Shown here: in pieces, positions 1 to 9,159 of the stretch
Layout: each line of letters begins with the position of its first letter
Position numbering within the stretch: position 1 is the first letter of the stretch
Source of the DNA: Trinickia diaoshuihuensis
GTDB taxonomy: Bacteria; Pseudomonadota; Gammaproteobacteria; Burkholderiales; Burkholderiaceae
DNA: 64,000 bases
Reading direction: 5' to 3'
Assembly: GCF_003390925.1 (NCBI RefSeq)
Contig: NZ_QUBS01000087.1
Span: 248,001 to 312,000 of the forward strand
Notes under the pieces: generated by a model
Database searches by the model: none
What the model was told of the DNA's origin: nothing
Seen by the model: only the letters and a program-made list of their open reading frames with translations
Translations under genes and position numbers: made by a program

Positions 1-89
1 CGGGCGACTGTCGAGTCGTAGCGAAGCGAGTATCATCCGTCGCTATCGTCCAAATCAGCGGCGAGACGAGCGTCAAGGAGATAAGCAAA

Positions 90-392
90 GTGATTCGTCA
101 CATCGTCATGTGGAAGTTGAAGGAAAGCGCGCTCGGCGCGAGCCGCGCCGAAAACGCGGCGAAGCTAAAGGAGCGTCTCGAGGGCTGCGGCGATATCGTG
201 CCCGGCATCTTGCGTCTCGAAGTCGGCGTTGCCACGCCGGGGCTCGATTCGACGTATGACGTCGTCCTGATCTCCGACTTCGCCGACAAAGCTGCGCTCG
301 ACGCCTATCAAGTCCACCCCAAGCACGAAGCCATCAAGGAATTCGTGGTGGCCGTGCGCGAGGCGCGCGAGTGTGTCGATTTCGAAGTTTGA
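90..392 (+). CDS. Dabb family (stress-responsive alpha/beta barrel) protein
   Basis: A 100-residue protein opening with MIRHIVMWKLKE, the typical first strand of the Dabb (dimeric alpha-beta barrel, PF07876) fold, and carrying a central HPKHEAIKEFV segment that fits the family. The start is GTG, with AAGGAG at 75-80 as ribosome binding site. Members are small homodimers related to ferredoxin-like barrel proteins; few have a known reaction, so no substrate is assigned. It lies 39 bases before a hotdog thioesterase on the same strand and is probably co-transcribed with it. The family is clear; the role is unknown. Confidence 0.85.
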   Translation: MIRHIVMWKLKESALGASRAENAAKLKERLEGCGDIVPGILRLEVGVATPGLDSTYDVVLISDFADKAALDAYQVHPKHEAIKEFVVAVREARECVDFEV

Positions 393-431
393 GCCGTATC
401 GAACGGCCATGACGCTGAGCAAAGCGAACGC

Positions 432-941
432 ATGATGTCCGAGCAAGACAAGCCGCAGCCCGTATCGGCTGCTTCCCCGTCCGCGCATGAACGCACGATC
501 GAGAGTCCGTTCGTCGATCATCTCGGCGTTCGCTTGATCGCGGCGGCGAACGGCGAAAGCGAAGTGGTGCTGACGCTCGACGAGACGCAGCTCAATACGT
601 GGAACGTCGCGCATGGCGGTGTGACGATGACGCTTGCCGACGTTGCGCTCGCTACCGCCGCGCGCAGCTTGAGCCCGGATGGCGTGGGTGTCGTCACGGT
701 GGAAATGAAAGTCAACTTCATGCAGCCGGGGCGCGGCGAGCTGCGCGCATACGGTCGCGTGCTGCACCGTTCGACCACCATGGCGTACTGCGAAGGCGAG
801 GTACGCGACGATAGCGGAAACTTCGTCGCCAAGGCGCTCGGCACGTTCAAGTACATGCGGCGGCTCGCGGTCGGGCGCGAGGTCGTCGAACAACGACGGC
901 GCCCGCCGCCCGGCACCCAGCCCGGTCCGAGCGACGGCTGA
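432..941 (+). CDS. PaaI family acyl-CoA thioesterase (hotdog fold)
   Basis: A 169-residue hotdog protein. The core covers roughly residues 20-140 and includes NVAHGGVTMTLADVA, the HGG element on the central helix that binds and hydrolyses acyl-CoA in PaaI/4HBT thioesterases. The C-terminal 25 residues are basic and proline-rich and lie outside the domain. A Met at codon 2 could also serve as start; no strong ribosome binding site separates the two. Probably cytosolic hydrolysis of medium-chain or aromatic acyl-CoA; the substrate cannot be told from sequence. Its neighbours are other small-molecule oxidoreductases. Confidence 0.85.
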   Translation: MMSEQDKPQPVSAASPSAHERTIESPFVDHLGVRLIAAANGESEVVLTLDETQLNTWNVAHGGVTMTLADVALATAARSLSPDGVGVVTVEMKVNFMQPGRGELRAYGRVLHRSTTMAYCEGEVRDDSGNFVAKALGTFKYMRRLAVGREVVEQRRRPPPGTQPGPSDG

Positions 942-1009
942 ACGCTCGGGTGCTGCGCGTTTTCGTCGCCGTTTTCCCGCCCAATCGCGAATCGGAGAGA
1001 AAAATCGCC

Positions 1010-2008
1010 ATGACCCAAATGAATCGCCGCATCGTGCTGGCCTCGCGCCCGCAGAAAGCCGTTTCCGCCGAAAACTTCCGGCTCGAACAAGCGCCCCTCG
1101 CGGCGTTGACCGACGGCCAGTTCCGTGTCCGCAACCGCTACTTGTCGATCGATCCGTACATGCGCGGCCGGATGAACGACGCCAAGTCGTACGCCAAACC
1201 GCTCGAAATCGGAGAGGTGATGATCGGGGCCACGGTCGGCGAGGTCGTCGAATCGAAGCATGCGGGCTTCGCCGTCGGCGACACGGTGACAGGGATGTTC
1301 GGTTGGCAGGACTACGACACGTCCGACGGCTCGGGCGTACGCAAGGTCGACGATACCCACGTGCCGCTTACGGCTTATCTCGGCGCGGCGGGCATGCCGG
1401 GTGTGACGGCTTGGTACGGGTTGAACAAAATCATCGCGCCCAAACCCGGGCAGACGATCGTCGTCAGCGCGGCCAGCGGCGCGGTAGGCAGCGTCGTCGG
1501 CCAATTGGCGAAGCTGGCCGGATGCCGCGCCGTCGGCATCGCGGGCGGCGAACAAAAATGCCGCTACGTCGTCGACGAACTCGGGTTCGACGCCTGTGTC
1601 GACTATAAGGCGGGCAATCTGTATGCGGATCTGAAGGCGGCCACCCCCGACGGCGTGGACGGTTACTTCGAGAACGTGGGCGGCGAAGCGTTCGACGCGA
1701 CGCTCTCGCGCATGAATCCGTTTGGCCGCATTGCGCTGTGCGGAATGATCGCCGGCTACGACGGCCAACCCGTGCCGCTCAAACAGCCCTCGATCATCCT
1801 CACGATGCGCTTGCTCGTACAAGGCTTCATCGTCTCCGAACACCTCGACGTTTGGCCGGAGGCCCTTGCCACGCTGGCCAGCCTCGTCGCACAAAAGAAG
1901 CTGCGGTTTCGCGAATGCATCTCCGACGGGCTCGAAAGCGCCCCCGAGGCGTTGATGGGGCTGCTGCAAGGCAAGAATTTCGGTAAACAACTGGTCAAGA
2001 TCGCCTAA
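1010..2008 (+). CDS. NADP-dependent MDR family oxidoreductase (alkenal/one reductase type)
   Basis: A 332-residue zinc-independent medium-chain reductase. The N-terminal catalytic domain has YLSIDPYMRGRM, characteristic of the leukotriene B4 dehydrogenase/CurA group. A Rossmann domain follows with the nucleotide-binding turn SAASGAVGSVVGQLAK near residues 155-170, and YFENVGGEAFD beyond. Such enzymes reduce the double bond of alpha,beta-unsaturated aldehydes or ketones using NADPH. The chosen ATG follows GGAGAG at 994-999; an in-frame upstream start at 950 would add 20 residues without support. Cytosolic, and probably in one transcription unit with the SDR gene downstream. Confidence 0.88.
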   Translation: MTQMNRRIVLASRPQKAVSAENFRLEQAPLAALTDGQFRVRNRYLSIDPYMRGRMNDAKSYAKPLEIGEVMIGATVGEVVESKHAGFAVGDTVTGMFGWQDYDTSDGSGVRKVDDTHVPLTAYLGAAGMPGVTAWYGLNKIIAPKPGQTIVVSAASGAVGSVVGQLAKLAGCRAVGIAGGEQKCRYVVDELGFDACVDYKAGNLYADLKAATPDGVDGYFENVGGEAFDATLSRMNPFGRIALCGMIAGYDGQPVPLKQPSIILTMRLLVQGFIVSEHLDVWPEALATLASLVAQKKLRFRECISDGLESAPEALMGLLQGKNFGKQLVKIA

Positions 2009-2094
2009 CGATTCGAACTGTCGCGCAGGCTTCGCGGATCGCGCCACAAGGCGCACTCATGTGCCAGCGACGGCATGAAACGCAAGGAGAACGC

Positions 2095-2955
2095 ATGGAA
2101 CAATTCCACGGCAAGGTGGCCGTGATCACCGGTGCCGCGAGCGGATTCGGCCGCGCGTTCGCACAAAAGGGCGCCGAACTCGGGATGAAGCTCGTGTTGG
2201 CCGATATCGACGGCGACGCGCTCGGCGATGTGCAGGCCTCGCTCACGGCGCTCGGCGCGGATGCGATCGCAGTGCCGACCGATGTCTCAGACGGCGGGGC
2301 CGTCGAGGCGCTCGCGCGGCGTACGCTCGACGCCTATGGCAAGGTTCATTTGCTGTTCAACAATGCCGGCGTGGGTACGAGCGGCTATCTGTGGGAGATG
2401 AGCGCGAACGATTGGTCCTGGGTGTTCGGCGTCAACGTGATGGGCGTCGCTCACGGGGTGCGCGTCTTTACGCCGATCATGCTGGCGCAAAACGAGCCGG
2501 CCCACATCGTCAATACGGCTTCGGTCGCGGGCCTCGTCTCCCCGCCGTCGATGGGTATCTATAACGCATCGAAGCAGGCGGTCGTGGCGCTCACCGAAAC
2601 GCTCTATCACGACCTTCGTCGCACCGGGGCACCGGTCGGATGTTCGTTGCTGTGCCCGGCGTTCGTACCGACGGGCATCGCGCAAGCCGAGCGTGCGCGG
2701 CCTGCGCGCTGGCGCAACGAGGCACCGCCGTCGGCGTCGCAAGTTTTAGCGAGCAAAGAAATTCGCAAGGCCGTCCGTTCGGGCCGGCTGGCCGCCGCCG
2801 ACATTGCCGAGGCGGCGTTCGATGCCGTTCGCGCCGATCGGTTCTATGTGATCACGCATCCGGCCATCATGGCGAGCGTGCGGATTCGTCACGAGGATAT
2901 CGAGCAAATGCGGGCGCCGACCGACCCGTCGGTTTCACCGCACGGCAGTACCTGA
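2095..2955 (+). CDS. SDR family oxidoreductase
   Basis: A 286-residue classical short-chain dehydrogenase. The cofactor motif TGAASGFG is near residues 12-19, NNAG in the middle, and the catalytic pair YNASK follows a Ser-containing strand (NTASVAGLVSPPS). The C-terminal region after residue 190 is longer than in minimal SDRs and may shape a lipid-like substrate pocket. The start is set by AAGGAGA at 2084-2090; an in-frame Met at 2059 lacks such a site. It follows the MDR reductase closely and may act on related carbonyl substrates, though the substrate is not evident. Confidence 0.88.
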   Translation: MEQFHGKVAVITGAASGFGRAFAQKGAELGMKLVLADIDGDALGDVQASLTALGADAIAVPTDVSDGGAVEALARRTLDAYGKVHLLFNNAGVGTSGYLWEMSANDWSWVFGVNVMGVAHGVRVFTPIMLAQNEPAHIVNTASVAGLVSPPSMGIYNASKQAVVALTETLYHDLRRTGAPVGCSLLCPAFVPTGIAQAERARPARWRNEAPPSASQVLASKEIRKAVRSGRLAAADIAEAAFDAVRADRFYVITHPAIMASVRIRHEDIEQMRAPTDPSVSPHGST

Positions 2956-3012
2956 CAGGGTTCGATCGTCTGGGATCGTATCGCCGGGCTCGAAACGGAT
3001 AAGGAGAGGCCG

Positions 3013-3435
3013 ATGCACGATGTGACGCTTCAAGCGGGCGATTGGCATGAACTCGGCAGAGATGCCGCTCGGGTACGCGAAGCGGTGTTTGTGCGCGAGT
3101 TGGGTATCGCGGCGCCGATGGTCTCCGACGAAGCCGACTTCGATGCCGTGCATGTCGTCGCGTATCGCGACGGAGACGCCATCGGAGCTGCTCGCCTCTT
3201 GCCGGACGGCGCGATCGGACGGCTCGCGGTGCTGCCGCATGCGCGGCGTATGGGAGTAGGGTCGTTGATTCTCGACGCGCTGCTCGATCAGGCGGCGCGG
3301 CGCCGCTATGACTGCGTGCGGCTCTATGCGCAGCGCGATGCCGTGCCGTTTTATCTCCGGCATCGGTTTTCGACGGTGGGCGAGCCTTTCTATGAAGCAG
3401 GGGTCGAACACGTCGAGATGTTGCGGCGCCTATAA
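3013..3435 (+). CDS. GNAT family N-acetyltransferase
   Basis: A 140-residue single-domain GNAT protein. The acetyl-CoA binding motif A appears as IGRLAVLPHARRMGVGSLILDAL (about residues 71-93), followed by a C-terminal strand rich in aromatic residues (VPFYLRHRFSTVGEPFYEAG). The N-terminal part (VREAVFVRELGI) resembles ElaA/YjcF-like acetyltransferases. AAGGAGAG lies just before the ATG. It probably transfers acetyl groups to a small amine; the substrate is unknown. It ends 22 bases from the convergent NRDE gene. Confidence 0.85.
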   Translation: MHDVTLQAGDWHELGRDAARVREAVFVRELGIAAPMVSDEADFDAVHVVAYRDGDAIGAARLLPDGAIGRLAVLPHARRMGVGSLILDALLDQAARRRYDCVRLYAQRDAVPFYLRHRFSTVGEPFYEAGVEHVEMLRRL

Positions 3436-3457
3436 GCGAAGGGCCGAACCATCCTCG

Positions 3458-4285
3458 CTAATCGCGTGACGAGAATGCGGGAAGGTCGAACGTGAACCGG
3501 CGCTCGTACGAGCCTGGGCGCTCGATGCGGTGCGAACCGTCGTCGTCGCTGCGCTCCGCGATTTGAACGCTGAGCACCGCGCCGCGCGGCACGACTCGCA
3601 GTGCCGTCGTGCCGCGCGTGCCGTAATCGGCCGTTTCGATGAATGCGGCTGAGAGCGCGCGCTCGCGTTCGAGACTGATACCGGTCGACGGAAGCGTCTC
3701 ATCGGCTGCGATACACGGATCGCGCATGAGTTCGATCAGCGCATCGAGCCTCGGCTCGCCTTCGCGCTCGAGCAGATCGCCCAGCTCCGCCCGCTTACGC
3801 ACGAGTTTCGGCCACGGCGTATCGAGCACGGCGTTCGAAATGCCGTGCACGCCCGCCGGCAAAAGGCTAGGGGCAGTGTCCGAGCGATTGCAATACCAGG
3901 CGAGTTCGCGTCGCGTGAAGTCGCCGACGACCAGGTTGAAACCATTGTATGCGGCACCTCGCTCGGCGATCTCGTGCAGGTAGTCGAGCGGCGTCAGCCG
4001 TTGCCCCTTGAGGTAATCGGCGACAAGCGCCCCACGGGTGGGGGCGTCGGGGCGAAACGCTTGCGGATCTCGATGGTTCGTCAGTGCGGCGAAGCGTCCA
4101 TCGCGGGCGAGTCCGAGCCAAGTGCCCGCACCCACGAGGTCGCGTCCGGCGAGCACGCCGGGGGCGTCGTTCCACCAATCGAGCGGCGCGCTGGCGCGTG
4201 CGAAAAACTCATCGCGATTGGCGGTAAGCGTGAGGAGAGCGCCGGTTCCGGCGCGCGGCCGCCAATCGAAGACAATCAAGCACAT
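3458..4285 (-). CDS. NRDE family protein (TANGO2 homologue)
   Basis: A 275-residue protein beginning MCLIVFDWRP and containing NRDE in TANRDEFFARAS, the motif that names the NRDE/TANGO2 family (PF05742). The Cys directly after Met is the conserved would-be Ntn-hydrolase nucleophile, and this fixes the start; an upstream Met at 4315 would bury it and is disfavoured. Human TANGO2 has been linked to lipid and haem handling; the bacterial role is undefined. Probably cytosolic. It is convergent with the GNAT gene and monocistronic as far as the sequence shows. Confidence 0.9.
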   Translation of the reverse strand: MCLIVFDWRPRAGTGALLTLTANRDEFFARASAPLDWWNDAPGVLAGRDLVGAGTWLGLARDGRFAALTNHRDPQAFRPDAPTRGALVADYLKGQRLTPLDYLHEIAERGAAYNGFNLVVGDFTRRELAWYCNRSDTAPSLLPAGVHGISNAVLDTPWPKLVRKRAELGDLLEREGEPRLDALIELMRDPCIAADETLPSTGISLERERALSAAFIETADYGTRGTTALRVVPRGAVLSVQIAERSDDDGSHRIERPGSYERRFTFDLPAFSSRD

Positions 4286-4476
4286 AACAAGAACGAGCGA
4301 GCGTAACGTGAGCACGCGGCCTGAATCTTTGGCCGTAAGTTGGTCTGAAAACGCGGTGATGACGCGGACGGGTAATTCCTCTTCGGAAACACTCTAGGTT
4401 TCAATCGCGAGAAATCTGGTTCCTGTGTGGGCACGAGTGGGAATTCTTCCAACCCCTATTCGCTCTCGGCCATGCA

Positions 4477-4695
4477 GTGGGGATCGACCGGCAAGCAGCG
4501 ATTGCGATCGGAACGATGTTCTCCATCAGCTTCGCTCTCTCCTTCATCCGCGCCATCGTTGCGCAGGCGATCGTACGCGTGCCATCGGCATGGATCAGAC
4601 GCCGCGCTGGCGCGTTGCGGCGCCTGCGGTTGGAGCAGTATCACCCCCTCGAGCAGCCCGTTCATCGTTCCGAAACGCTCACTCGGTCATCCTAG
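4477..4695 (+). CDS. possible small membrane-associated hypothetical protein or gene remnant
   Basis: A GTG-initiated frame of 72 codons in the gap between the NRDE gene and ygfZ. It encodes one hydrophobic stretch (AAIAIGTMFSISFALSFIRA) followed by an Arg-rich tail. The same frame stays open upstream to about 4360 without a good start and reads plausibly there (EIWFLCGHEWEFFQPLFALG), which suggests a decayed 5' end. There is no convincing ribosome binding site. It may be a relic or chance coding; I do not recognise the family. Confidence 0.25.
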   Translation: MGIDRQAAIAIGTMFSISFALSFIRAIVAQAIVRVPSAWIRRRAGALRRLRLEQYHPLEQPVHRSETLTRSS

Positions 4696-4707
4696 CCCGC
4701 GCCCGGC

Positions 4708-5742
4708 TCACACCTCGCTCGGCAACGCGTACGGCAGCGGCTGAAAGACGAGTTCAGGCCCGTCGGCCGCGCCAAGGTGCACGCTCCCGCTTTCCAGCGC
4801 CGCAAGCTTGATCTCGGCCAAGACGTCGAAGCCGCCCTTGGGAGCCCCGGCGGCGTTCACCACCATGCCGCACGGTTGCCCCGGATCGTCCGAGTGGAAG
4901 AGTTCAGTCCCGGCACTCACCGGTTCTTCGGCCGCCACGTGCGCGAGCGCCATGCGCCGCTTGATGGTGCCGCGGTACTGGCTACGCGCGACCACCTCCT
5001 GGCCCGGGTAGCAACCCTTGCGGAAATTGATGCCTTCGAGCACGTCGAAATTGACCATCTGCGGCACGAACTGCTCGAGGACAGCCTGCGTGATGCGCGG
5101 TTCGCCAGCGTGGATATCGAGCCAATCCCATACGCCGGGCGAGACGCGAGCGAGCTTACCGTCCAGATCGGCCAATTTCTCCTGCACGAGCGCTTTCGGC
5201 CCGATCCATAGATACCGCGGCCGCGCAGCGGCATCGGGCACGCGGATGAGCGAACCGGCCGGCCCGGCGACATGGACGTGTACGCCATCGGGCAACGCGT
5301 CGAACAACTGAGCGAGCGGCGCGCGAACGTCTCCGGCGAAGCCGACCACCGCCACGGCATCGGTTGCGTCGGTCAGTTTGGCCTTTGCACGCAGCACGAA
5401 CATCGACAGGCGCTTTTGCACGGCCGCGGTGAGATCCTTCGAAACGAGCAAGCGGATCGTATCGGCCGCGCGCCACGTCAACATCGAGGCAAGCAATCGC
5501 CCTTTGGGCGAGCAGTAACCGGCGAGGCGGGCGCTGGCGGCGTCCAGATGCTGAACGTCGTTCGTGAGTTGGCCATGCAGAAAACTCGCCGCGTCGTCGC
5601 CGACGGCGTCGATCAAGCCAAACTGATCGAGCGGCATGAATGCACCGCGCGAAAGGACCGCGTCGAACTCGGCGGCAGCGGGGTGCGACGGCGCTTGAGA
5701 CGGCGTGCCGGCGGGGGAGACCTGGGCGTTCTGTTCGTTCAT
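4708..5742 (-). CDS. ygfZ: folate-binding protein YgfZ (GcvT-like)
   Basis: A 344-residue tetrahydrofolate-binding protein of the GcvT superfamily. The YgfZ signature K-G-C-Y-P-G-Q-E is present in NFRKGCYPGQEVVARS, about two thirds along, and carries the conserved Cys needed for function in E. coli YgfZ. The protein supports assembly or repair of certain Fe-S enzymes such as MiaB and acts in the cytosol. The first 20 residues are a low-complexity Ala/Pro/Gln lead. It is divergent from mltG with about 50 bases between starts, an arrangement common in Burkholderia. Confidence 0.93.
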   Translation of the reverse strand: MNEQNAQVSPAGTPSQAPSHPAAAEFDAVLSRGAFMPLDQFGLIDAVGDDAASFLHGQLTNDVQHLDAASARLAGYCSPKGRLLASMLTWRAADTIRLLVSKDLTAAVQKRLSMFVLRAKAKLTDATDAVAVVGFAGDVRAPLAQLFDALPDGVHVHVAGPAGSLIRVPDAAARPRYLWIGPKALVQEKLADLDGKLARVSPGVWDWLDIHAGEPRITQAVLEQFVPQMVNFDVLEGINFRKGCYPGQEVVARSQYRGTIKRRMALAHVAAEEPVSAGTELFHSDDPGQPCGMVVNAAGAPKGGFDVLAEIKLAALESGSVHLGAADGPELVFQPLPYALPSEV

Positions 5743-5793
5743 GGAATTCGTGACTAGTCAATCCTGACTTCGGCTTAAGCGAACAAGTATTAT

Positions 5794-6837
5794 ATGGGGT
5801 CCTTCCGAGCCTTGTTTCGCATGACCTTGCTGAAGAAATGCCTCGCCTTCGGGGCAGTCGTTGCCGTTTTGCTTAGCCTCCTCGCCGCCGTGGGCGGATA
5901 TTACTGGGCCACCCACCCGCTCGCGCTGCAGGCCGCCACGATCGACGTCACCATCCAACCGCGCAGCACGGTGCGCGCTGTCGCGGCGCAACTGAATCGC
6001 GGCGGCGTTCCGGTCGAGCCCGAGCCGTTCGTGCTCATGACGCGGCTGCTCGGACTCCAAAGCCGCCTCAAATCGGGCAATTACGAGTTCCGCACGGGGA
6101 TCACGCCCTACGCGGTGTTACAGAAACTCGCGCTGGGCGACGTCAACGAGTCGGTCGTCGCGATCATCGAGGGCTGGACGTTCAAGCGGATGCGTGCCGA
6201 ATTCGATGCCAATCCGGCCCTCAGGCACGATACCGCGGGCATGGACGACGCGCAGTTGCTGGCGGCCGTCGGTGCCGGCGATGCGCCCGTAACGAGCGCG
6301 GAGGGCCTTTTTTTCCCCGACACGTACCTGTTCGATAAAGGAACGAGCGACGTGAACGTCTATCGGCGCGCGTACCGGTTGATGCAGCAGCGGCTGACGG
6401 CGGCTTGGGCCGCGCGCGCGCCCGGCCTCCCGTACCACACGCCCTACGAGGCGCTGACGGTCGCCTCGTTGATCGAAAAAGAAACGGGCAAGGCCAGTGA
6501 TCGCCCGCTCGTTTCGGCCGTCTTCGCCAATCGGCTGCGCATCGGTATGCCGCTGCAAACCGATCCGGCTGTCATTTATGGGTTGGGCGAGCGCTACGAC
6601 GGCCACTTGAGCAAGCGCGACTTGCAACAAGATACGCCGTATAACACCTATACGCGCCGCGGCTTGCCGCCGACGCCGATTGCGCTGCCCGGCGTCGCAT
6701 CGCTGCAGGCCGCGCTGAATCCCGCGCCCACGGCCGCGCTTTATTTCGTATCTCGCGGCGACGGCAGCAGTATCTTTTCAGACACGCTCGGCGCGCACAA
6801 CCGCGCCGTCGACAAATACATCCGAGGACAGCAATAA
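5794..6837 (+). CDS. mltG: endolytic murein transglycosylase MltG
   Basis: A 347-residue YceG-like protein. One N-terminal transmembrane helix (about residues 14-36) anchors it in the inner membrane with the catalytic part in the periplasm. A LysM-like segment comes first, then the YceG core with SLIEKETG, which holds the catalytic Glu, and NRLRIGMPLQTDPAVIYGLG. It cleaves nascent glycan strands and so sets peptidoglycan chain length. An alternative ATG at 5821 removes nine residues; neither start has a good Shine-Dalgarno. Its stop codon abuts the tmk start, so the two are translated together. Confidence 0.95.
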   Translation: MGSFRALFRMTLLKKCLAFGAVVAVLLSLLAAVGGYYWATHPLALQAATIDVTIQPRSTVRAVAAQLNRGGVPVEPEPFVLMTRLLGLQSRLKSGNYEFRTGITPYAVLQKLALGDVNESVVAIIEGWTFKRMRAEFDANPALRHDTAGMDDAQLLAAVGAGDAPVTSAEGLFFPDTYLFDKGTSDVNVYRRAYRLMQQRLTAAWAARAPGLPYHTPYEALTVASLIEKETGKASDRPLVSAVFANRLRIGMPLQTDPAVIYGLGERYDGHLSKRDLQQDTPYNTYTRRGLPPTPIALPGVASLQAALNPAPTAALYFVSRGDGSSIFSDTLGAHNRAVDKYIRGQQ

Positions 6838-7458
6838 ATGGCGCGAGGCAAGTTCATCACGTTCGAAGGCATCGACGGAGCGGGCAAGACGACGCATTTG
6901 GCCTGGTTTCGCGAGCGCCTCGAGCAAAAGGTGGCGGCCGCGGGCCGTGCCGTCGTGACGACGCGCGAGCCCGGCGGTACGCCGCTCGGCGAGGCATTGC
7001 GGGAATTGCTGTTGCATGAGCGGATGGATCTCGAAACCGAGGCGCTGCTGATGTTCGCCGCGCGGCGCGAACATCTCGCGCAAATCATCGAACCGGCGCT
7101 CGCGCGCGGCGATTGGGTTCTGTCCGACCGCTTCACCGACGCGACCTTCGCCTATCAGGGCGGCGGCCGCGGCTTGCCGCGCGATAAACTGGAAACGCTC
7201 GAACGGTGGGTCCAAGGCGGCTTCCAGCCCGACTTGACCGTACTGTTCGATCTGCCGCCCGAAACCGCCAGCGAGCGCCGCGGGGCCGCCCGCGCGCCCG
7301 ACAAGTTCGAGAGCGAGACCGACACGTTTTTCGCGCGTACGCGCGCAGAGTATCTGCGCCGGGCGCACGAAGCGCCGTATCGTTTCGTCGTCGTCGACGC
7401 GTCGCTGAGCATCGAGCAGATTCGAAAGCAGCTCGGCGAGGTCGTCGACGCGCTTTGA
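6838..7458 (+). CDS. tmk: thymidylate kinase
   Basis: A 206-residue dTMP kinase making dTDP for DNA synthesis in the cytosol. The P-loop is [11 protein letters not shown] at residues 8-18, the DR(Y/F) motif is [17 protein letters not shown] around residues 96-112, and the lid region is [12 protein letters not shown]. Length is normal. It starts at the base after the mltG stop and is followed 52 bases later by holB, reproducing the mltG-tmk-holB order of many proteobacteria. Confidence 0.97.
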   Translation: MARGKFITFEGIDGAGKTTHLAWFRERLEQKVAAAGRAVVTTREPGGTPLGEALRELLLHERMDLETEALLMFAARREHLAQIIEPALARGDWVLSDRFTDATFAYQGGGRGLPRDKLETLERWVQGGFQPDLTVLFDLPPETASERRGAARAPDKFESETDTFFARTRAEYLRRAHEAPYRFVVVDASLSIEQIRKQLGEVVDAL

Positions 7459-7510
7459 GCGTCCCGCAACCGGCGCACATTATTCCTCGTACGAAGATGA
7501 AGGCTCGACG

Positions 7511-8536
7511 ATGATCTACCCGTGGCAACGCGACGATTGGGACCGCTTGCAAAGCCTGCGCGCACAATGGCCGCATGCTTTGCTGCTCTATGGTCAAGCC
7601 GGGATCGGCAAGCTGCGCTTCGCGCAACACTTGGCGCAAGCCATGCTCTGCGAAGCGCCGGCCGCGAACGGCGAACCGTGCGGCCAGTGCGCGGCATGCA
7701 ACTGGTTCGTTCAAGGCAATCACCCCGACTACCGGGCAGTGCTTCCCGAAGCACTGGCCGGCGATGCGGCGGGCACCGCGCCGCCAGAGGAAAAAGCCGA
7801 GGGCGAGGAAGGCAAGAAGACCCGGGCGCTCAGCAAGGAAATCAAAATCGAGCAGGTACGAGCGCTGCTCGATTTCTGCGGCATCGGCGCTCACCGCGGC
7901 GGCGCGCGCGTCGTGCTCGTCTATCCGGCCGACGCGCTGAACGCGGCTTCCGCGAACGCGCTGCTCAAGACGCTCGAAGAGCCGCCGGCCGGCGTTGTCT
8001 TCCTGCTCGTATCGGCGCGCATCGATCGGTTGCTTCCCACGATCATCAGCCGCTGCCGGCAATGGCCGATGTCGACGCCATCGCCTAACGAGGCGAGCAC
8101 TTGGCTAGCGGAGCAAGGGGTGCCCGATCCGGCGGCGCTGCTGGCCGAAGCCGGCGGTGCGCCGCTTGCCGCATTGGCGTTGGCCGCCGACGAAAACCGG
8201 CCGTTGCGCGATTTCACGCTCAAGCAATTGGCCGCGGGTCCCGACTGCGACGCCTTCGCTTGCGCCGAGGCATTGCAAAAGCTGCCCGTGCCCGTCGTGC
8301 TTGGCTGGCTGCAGCGCTGGCTCTACGATCTCATCGCCCAACGGGCCGCCGAGCGGCCTCGGTACTTCCCGGCCGCTCAGCGCGAGCTAGAGCGCTGTGC
8401 GACGCGGATCGACGCGAACGCGTTCGCGCGCTTCATGAAAGCGGTCACGCGCGAGCGAGCCGTTGAAAACCATCCGCTCAATGCGCGGCTGGTCTTCGAA
8501 GCGCTTTTTCTCGGTTATCGAGATTTGTTCGTCTAA
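7511..8536 (+). CDS. holB: DNA polymerase III subunit delta'
   Basis: A 341-residue clamp-loader subunit. The N-terminal AAA+ fold has GQAGIGKL at about residues 28-35; the usual Ser/Thr after the Lys is replaced by Leu, in line with delta' being a poor ATPase. A four-Cys zinc module follows (CEAPAANGEPCGQCAAC). The arginine-finger-bearing SRC motif (TIISRCRQWPM) is present. An acidic, Lys-rich insert (about residues 90-115) is typical of Burkholderia homologues. It acts in loading the beta clamp, and lies in the tmk operon. Confidence 0.94.
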   Translation: MIYPWQRDDWDRLQSLRAQWPHALLLYGQAGIGKLRFAQHLAQAMLCEAPAANGEPCGQCAACNWFVQGNHPDYRAVLPEALAGDAAGTAPPEEKAEGEEGKKTRALSKEIKIEQVRALLDFCGIGAHRGGARVVLVYPADALNAASANALLKTLEEPPAGVVFLLVSARIDRLLPTIISRCRQWPMSTPSPNEASTWLAEQGVPDPAALLAEAGGAPLAALALAADENRPLRDFTLKQLAAGPDCDAFACAEALQKLPVPVVLGWLQRWLYDLIAQRAAERPRYFPAAQRELERCATRIDANAFARFMKAVTRERAVENHPLNARLVFEALFLGYRDLFV

Positions 8537-8578
8537 ACCCCGGCGCGCGTCACACCCAGCCACCTAGAGACCAGCGTT

Positions 8579-9106
8579 ATGCAAGTGAGTTACCGCGATG
8601 CGACACTCGACGATTTGCCCGAGATCGTCGCCATTTACAACTCGACGATTCCTTCTCGAGAGGTAACGGCCGACCTGACGCCGGTTACGGTGGAAAGCCG
8701 CCTGCCGTGGTTCGAGGCGCACGGCCCGGGCAAACGGCCGCTTTGGGTCGTGGAAGGGCAAGCCCAGGCCGGCGGCGCCAAGCCCCTCGTCGCTTGGCTG
8801 AGCTTTTCCGACTTTTACGGTCGTCCGGCCTATGCGCGCACGGCCGAGATCAGCATCTACCTCGATCGCGGCGTACGCGGTCAAGGGCTCGGCACACGGC
8901 TGGTCGCGGCCGCGCTCGAGGCCGCACCTGGGCTGGGGATCGATACATTGCTGGGTTTCATATTCGGCCATAACGCGGCTAGCCTCGCGCTCTTTCGGCG
9001 TTGCGGATTTCATGATTGGGGTTTACTGCCGCGCGTGGCGGTCCTCGACGGCGTCGAGCGCGATCTGGTCATTCTCGGGCGCCGCGTGGGCGCGCCGGCC
9101 GCTTAG
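8579..9106 (+). CDS. GNAT N-acetyltransferase, phosphinothricin acetyltransferase-like
   Basis: A 175-residue protein with the layout of the Pat/YwnH/MddA group: N-terminal RDATLDDLPEIVAIYNSTI, a substrate loop, then motif A as ISIYLDRGVRGQGLGTRLVAAAL and the family's FGHNAASLALFRRCGFHDWG. Relatives acetylate phosphinothricin, methionine sulfoximine or methionine sulfone, so amino acid analogues are the likely class of substrate. It sits between holB and tatD and is probably co-transcribed. The exact substrate is not shown by the sequence. Confidence 0.88.
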   Translation: MQVSYRDATLDDLPEIVAIYNSTIPSREVTADLTPVTVESRLPWFEAHGPGKRPLWVVEGQAQAGGAKPLVAWLSFSDFYGRPAYARTAEISIYLDRGVRGQGLGTRLVAAALEAAPGLGIDTLLGFIFGHNAASLALFRRCGFHDWGLLPRVAVLDGVERDLVILGRRVGAPAA

Positions 9107-9159
9107 GCGGCGCGCGGCGCCGGCCGCGAAACAACTTGAACGAAGGTGTAAGGAATACG

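Noticed and set aside
518-2056. A 512-codon open frame on the minus strand
   Set aside because: It runs antisense to the thioesterase and MDR genes, is His/Arg/Asp-rich and matches no family. High GC creates such shadows.
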